Part shown: in pieces, positions 14,535-16,762 of the stretch
Layout: every line of letters starts with the position of its first letter
Numbering within the stretch: position 1 is the stretch's first letter
NCBI GenBank assembly: GCA_937877455.1
Contig: CALFIU010000185.1
Coordinates: 1 to 16,762, forward strand
DNA length: 16,762 nt
Reading direction: 5' to 3'
Origin: an uncultured Bacteroidales bacterium
GTDB lineage: Bacteria > Bacteroidota > Bacteroidia > Bacteroidales > UBA3824
Notes under the pieces: generated by a model
What the model was told of the DNA's origin: nothing
Seen by the model: only the letters and a program-made list of their open reading frames with translations
Database searches by the model: none
Program-made: the position numbers and the translations under genes

Positions 14535-14895
14535 TATTTGAGATACCAATTACCATCAATATATAAAAAAATAGTCAATAAGAATGACAACAAAAACAAT
14601 ATAACAATTATTGAAGAAAAAATACATATTGTCCAAAAAAATGTTGTTCTAAATGGTGCTTGTTATATCTTCTCAAAAAGATATTAATAATAGAAAATAC
14701 GCCTTTTATCCAGGTACATTTATGTATATAGAAGAACAAATAATCACTCTACAATGTCAAAAAGAAGACTACAAAATTTTATATCACCCTGAAGTAAAAA
14801 TAAAATATTTATGTGGAATAAGTTCAAAAAAAGTACGCGGAAATAAGAAATTAATATTTATGTGGAAACAACATCTAAAATCTTTGAATGTATAA
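14535..14895 (+). pseudogene. 5'-truncated, frameshifted family 2 glycosyltransferase remnant
   Basis: One frame reads YLRYQLPSIYKKI and continues to NVVLNGACYIFSKRY before a TAA at 14685-14687. The next frame then gives DINNRKYAFYPGTFMYIEE followed by DYKILYHPEVKIKYLCGISSKK and ends at 14893-14895. Together these match the C-terminal third of family 2 glycosyltransferases of the rhamnosyltransferase kind (the GaC-IFS ... PgTFmY-EE ... GYKILY-P motifs). Removing one A from the run of five at 14675-14679 joins the two frames exactly. The nucleotide-binding DXD half is absent, so the gene could not be active even without the frameshift. Readable homology starts right after the argC terminator. 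A sequencing error could explain the frameshift but not the truncation. Confidence 0.72.
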
Positions 14896-14956
14896 TGAAA
14901 AAAATGTACAAGATATAAAACTTCAACTAAATAATGTTTAATTGACTAAAAATATC

Positions 14957-15763
14957 ATGCGAAACTATGTCATCATTGAACCATACGCAGGTTTAGCCAA
15001 CAGGATGAGAGCAATTGCTGGAGCGGTAGAATTAGCTAATAAGATAAACGCTAAATTACTAATAATTTGGGTTAGAAATGCAGACTTATACGCCAAATTT
15101 TCTGACTTGTTCTTGCCAATTTCTGCTAAAATTATCGAATTTGATGGATATGGATACATGTATAAATTATACAGACACATCATAAAAAAAATCAACCATA
15201 TTTACATTGATGATAATAAAATTCAAAATGAAATATGGCAAGATATAGGAAACGCAATAGAACAATTAAAGGACAAAAATGTTTTGATATATTCTTGTAT
15301 GAATATTATACGCAGTTTGGATTATAAATATTTTAAACCCAGTAAAAAAATTTCTGAAATACTAAATCCAAATATAAACAAAGATGTTTATGGCATTCAT
15401 ATAAGAAGAACAGACAATTGGGTTAGTACAAAGTATTCGCCGACAAAATTATTTATAAGTAAAATAAAAGAAGATTTAGCAATAAATCCTAACCAAATGT
15501 TTTATTTGGCAACTGATGACTTAAATGAAGAAAAAAATATAATAAAACAATTTCCAAAAAATATTATAATTCATAAAAAAAATTCATTAGACAGAGCTAA
15601 TAAAACAGCAATTATTGATTCGATGGTTGATTTATGCCATCTCTCGATGTGTGGGAAAATATATGGAAGCTATTACTCATCATTTTCTAACGTTGCAGCA
15701 AGATGGCATGGAATAAACAAATATATATTACAAGAAGGAAAAGAAGAAATATGTTTTGATTAA
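14957..15763 (+). CDS. Fucosyltransferase-fold glycosyltransferase (NodZ / alpha-1,2 / alpha-1,6 type)
   Basis: The 268-residue protein begins with an EPYAGLANRMRAIAGAVELA segment (8-27), the N-terminal glycine-loop of GDP-fucose-type transferases. It carries GIHIRRTDNW (146-155), the arginine motif that contacts the GDP-sugar phosphates in GT11, GT23 and related families, then FYLATDD (about 192-198) and the C-terminal SYYSSFSNVAARWHG (243-257). Such enzymes add fucose or a similar sugar to surface polysaccharides, LPS or O-antigen, and act in the cytoplasm. I chose the ATG at 14957 because the longer version uses TTG at 14942, which is rare in this phylum. It lies 61 bases after the glycosyltransferase remnant on the same strand and is AT-rich. 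Donor and acceptor are unknown. Confidence 0.8.
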   Translation: MRNYVIIEPYAGLANRMRAIAGAVELANKINAKLLIIWVRNADLYAKFSDLFLPISAKIIEFDGYGYMYKLYRHIIKKINHIYIDDNKIQNEIWQDIGNAIEQLKDKNVLIYSCMNIIRSLDYKYFKPSKKISEILNPNINKDVYGIHIRRTDNWVSTKYSPTKLFISKIKEDLAINPNQMFYLATDDLNEEKNIIKQFPKNIIIHKKNSLDRANKTAIIDSMVDLCHLSMCGKIYGSYYSSFSNVAARWHGINKYILQEGKEEICFD

Positions 15764-15774
15764 TATTAATTGAA

Positions 15775-15933
15775 ATGTCAGTAAAAAAATCTATAACTAT
15801 TAATACTATGAAAACAATATATGATTTCAATCCAACCGATGAAGAACTCAAAAGATTTGGTGATAGAAAATCAATCGAATGAGCAAGAGAAAATGGTATA
15901 GAGCTTTCTATCCTTAACTTTTTCAACCCTTAA
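15775..15933 (+). pseudogene. Short ORF interrupted by an in-frame TGA
   Basis: From ATG at 15775 or, more likely, 15808 a frame reads MKTIYDFNPTDEELKRFG and DRKSIE, meets TGA at 15880-15882, and continues open as ARENGIELSILNFFNP to TAA at 15931-15933. The start MKTIYDFNPT-EEL resembles small hypothetical proteins of Bacteroidales that I recall only in general terms. TGG to TGA (tryptophan to stop) would be one substitution. TGA terminates other genes in this window, so recoding is unlikely and a decayed gene is the simplest reading. It could also be an intact 24- or 35-residue peptide. Confidence 0.45.
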
Positions 15934-15974
15934 AACTCAATTACTGCAAAACAGACATAGAATTTGATTTTTTT

Positions 15975-16104
15975 AACAACGAATTAAACGAATATAAATA
16001 TAGTGGAAGTTTATTTGTTAAATTCGTAAAATTTAAAATTAACTTGTTGATTTTAAATTATTTGTTTAATTAATTTGTTCGTTTTATTCGTTTAATTCGT
16101 TGTT
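15975..16104. repeat. 20-bp perfect inverted repeat with internal hairpin
   Basis: aacaacgaattaaacgaata (15975-15994) is repeated in reverse orientation at 16085-16104, separated by 90 bases. Inside it a 10-bp perfect inverted repeat (16030-16039 and 16050-16059) forms a hairpin with a 10-base loop. The whole is very AT-rich and non-coding. The outer arm continues directly into the dispersed sequence at 16103-16121. No transposase or flanking target duplication was seen. It takes up most of the 245-base gap between the interrupted ORF and the DUF2442-like gene. Confidence 0.85.
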
Positions 16105-16121
16105 CAAATGAAATTAACGTG
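16103..16121 (+). repeat. Second copy of the 19-base dispersed repeat
   Basis: ttcaaatgaaattaacgtg differs from 37-55 at one position. It overlaps the right arm of the inverted repeat by two bases. The two copies are in the same orientation at opposite ends of the window. Confidence 0.7.
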
Positions 16122-16178
16122 TCCCTCAAAAAAACTAAAATTTGAGAAAAGCAAATTTATTTTTAGGAAATCGAATAA

Positions 16179-16607
16179 TCAATAAAGGAACTTATGAATG
16201 TAATAGGTGTAGGGATGTCCCAAAAATCCAACGTAAACACCATCTATAATAAAGTATTGTTGCCTAACTTTAAGTGGAAGTTTTTTTATAGCTGGAATTT
16301 TGGAAACTGGCAATGTTACGCAACCTCCGTCAGAAAGATAGATTATCATTTTGCCACGAATTGTGGTAAAATCTGCTTTTGTTATAGTCAATCTATCTTT
16401 TTTTAAATCATCACCAAATACTATTTTACTTCCATATTTTTTGCGCTCTGCTTGGGTAAGTATATCAGCATATTCCGCCAACAACCGAGCCTCGGCATCT
16501 TCAATAAACTCATTATAACTCATGCCTATTTTTTCCATAATCAATTTTGCCAACGCTCTTTTTTGTAAAACAATTTCCTTATGTTCCTCTTTTGTAGTCT
16601 TTGCCAT
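16179..16607 (-). CDS. DUF2442-like small protein
   Basis: I chose the ATG at 16607 (MAKTTKEEHK), giving 142 residues. An in-frame extension to 16655 adds 16 lysine- and asparagine-rich residues encoded by AT-rich leader. The N-terminal half is helical and charged (EIVLQKRALAKLIMEKIGMS, then FIEDAEARLLAEYADILTQA). The C-terminal half (about 73-142) has the short strand pattern of DUF2442: TTIRGKMIIYLSDGGCVTLPVSKIP, then KLPLKVRQQYFIIDG and a final YYIHKFLY. DUF2442 proteins are often found beside small toxin-like DUF4160 proteins, but no such gene is visible in the remaining 150 bases. The function is unknown, and a role as antitoxin or DNA-binding protein is a guess. Confidence 0.6.
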   Translation of the reverse strand: MAKTTKEEHKEIVLQKRALAKLIMEKIGMSYNEFIEDAEARLLAEYADILTQAERKKYGSKIVFGDDLKKDRLTITKADFTTIRGKMIIYLSDGGCVTLPVSKIPAIKKLPLKVRQQYFIIDGVYVGFLGHPYTYYIHKFLY

Positions 16608-16655
16608 AATTAAAAATGTTTTGATTGTTCTATTGAAATTTTTATTTTTATTCAA

Positions 16656-16762
16656 TTACACCTTTGTACAATTGTTATATTGGAAAAATCATATCCCAAC
16701 CTTTAACATTCCACAAAACTTTTTTTCACCTCACATCCACATACCTCGCCTCCTTATTTCCA
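16656..16762. other. Right window edge, no gene recognised
   Basis: No frame is open for a meaningful length on either strand, and I see no terminator or clear TAnnTTTG element for the DUF2442-like gene. The last bases are richer in C on the plus strand, and the minus strand has AAGGAGG at 16749-16755 leading only to a three-codon ORF. Confidence 0.5.

Noticed and set aside
13516..14559. A 347-codon open frame on the minus strand covering all of argC
   Set aside because: It is fully antisense to an unmistakable argC with intact catalytic motifs, runs through the argC terminator, and has no recognisable domain. The open frame follows from the codon use of this GC-richer segment. The 211-codon antisense frame at 12803-13438 is rejected for the same reason.
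14942..14956. TTG start for the fucosyltransferase-like gene
   Set aside because: An ATG five codons later (14957) fits the conserved N-terminus, and TTG starts are rare in Bacteroidetes.
15880..15882. TGA read as tryptophan or selenocysteine
   Set aside because: Other genes here end in TGA (stops at 4500-4502 and 16179-16181), and no selenocysteine insertion hairpin was apparent directly after the codon. A nonsense mutation is simpler.
15975..16104. CRISPR array or complete insertion sequence
   Set aside because: There are only two copies of the 20-base unit, in inverted rather than direct orientation, with no spacers and no transposase.
16731..16755. Minus-strand AAGGAGG followed six bases later by ATG
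   Set aside because: The frame is only three codons (MWM, stop), and Shine-Dalgarno sites are not typical of this phylum. Probably chance.

Overview
The window reads as a chromosomal segment of a low-GC member of the Bacteroidota, most likely order Bacteroidales. The indications are: a FecR-type anti-sigma factor with a C-terminal DUF4974-like domain; an ECF sigma factor of the Bacteroidetes expansion family; an STN plus carboxypeptidase-D-like surface protein; a protease with a type IX secretion (T9SS) C-terminal sorting domain; DUF4199 and DUF4230 proteins; almost no Shine-Dalgarno sites; and several promoters of the Bacteroidetes form (TTG or TTTG, about 19 bases, TAnnTTTG). TGA is a normal stop here, since the STN protein and the DUF2442-like protein both end with it.

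Bases 1-4400 (minus strand) are housekeeping and envelope biosynthesis. A three-gene operon (DUF1292 protein, DUF4199 membrane protein, polyprenyl-phosphate-type family 2 glycosyltransferase) has a clear promoter. It is followed by ffh, which has its own promoter and terminator, and then folD. A 7-bp tandem repeat array lies upstream of the operon. Bases 4500-6850 (minus) hold a FecR anti-sigma gene and a downstream STN/carboxypeptidase-D-like gene without a beta-barrel. Bases 7015-11409 hold a divergent pair: a secreted protein with three LysM domains and a type 1 periplasmic-binding-protein fold (minus), and a secreted serine protease (plus). The only ECF sigma gene follows the protease and converges on an AlkZ-related gene with shared stop bases. 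FecR therefore has no adjacent sigma gene, which is unusual. Whether this sigma is its partner is an inference.

Bases 12791-14533 (plus) hold a DUF4230 gene and argC. Both are visibly richer in G and C than everything around them, and the pair ends in a strong terminator. Immediately after that terminator comes a 5'-truncated, frameshifted family 2 glycosyltransferase remnant, then a fucosyltransferase-fold glycosyltransferase, a short TGA-interrupted ORF, a block of inverted AT-rich repeats, and a DUF2442-like gene on the minus strand. This right-hand part looks like an accessory surface-glycan region with decayed genes.

Both window ends carry one copy of a 19-base sequence (18 of 19 identical), which suggests a dispersed repeat. 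No rRNA, tRNA, CRISPR array, insertion sequence or phage gene was recognised.
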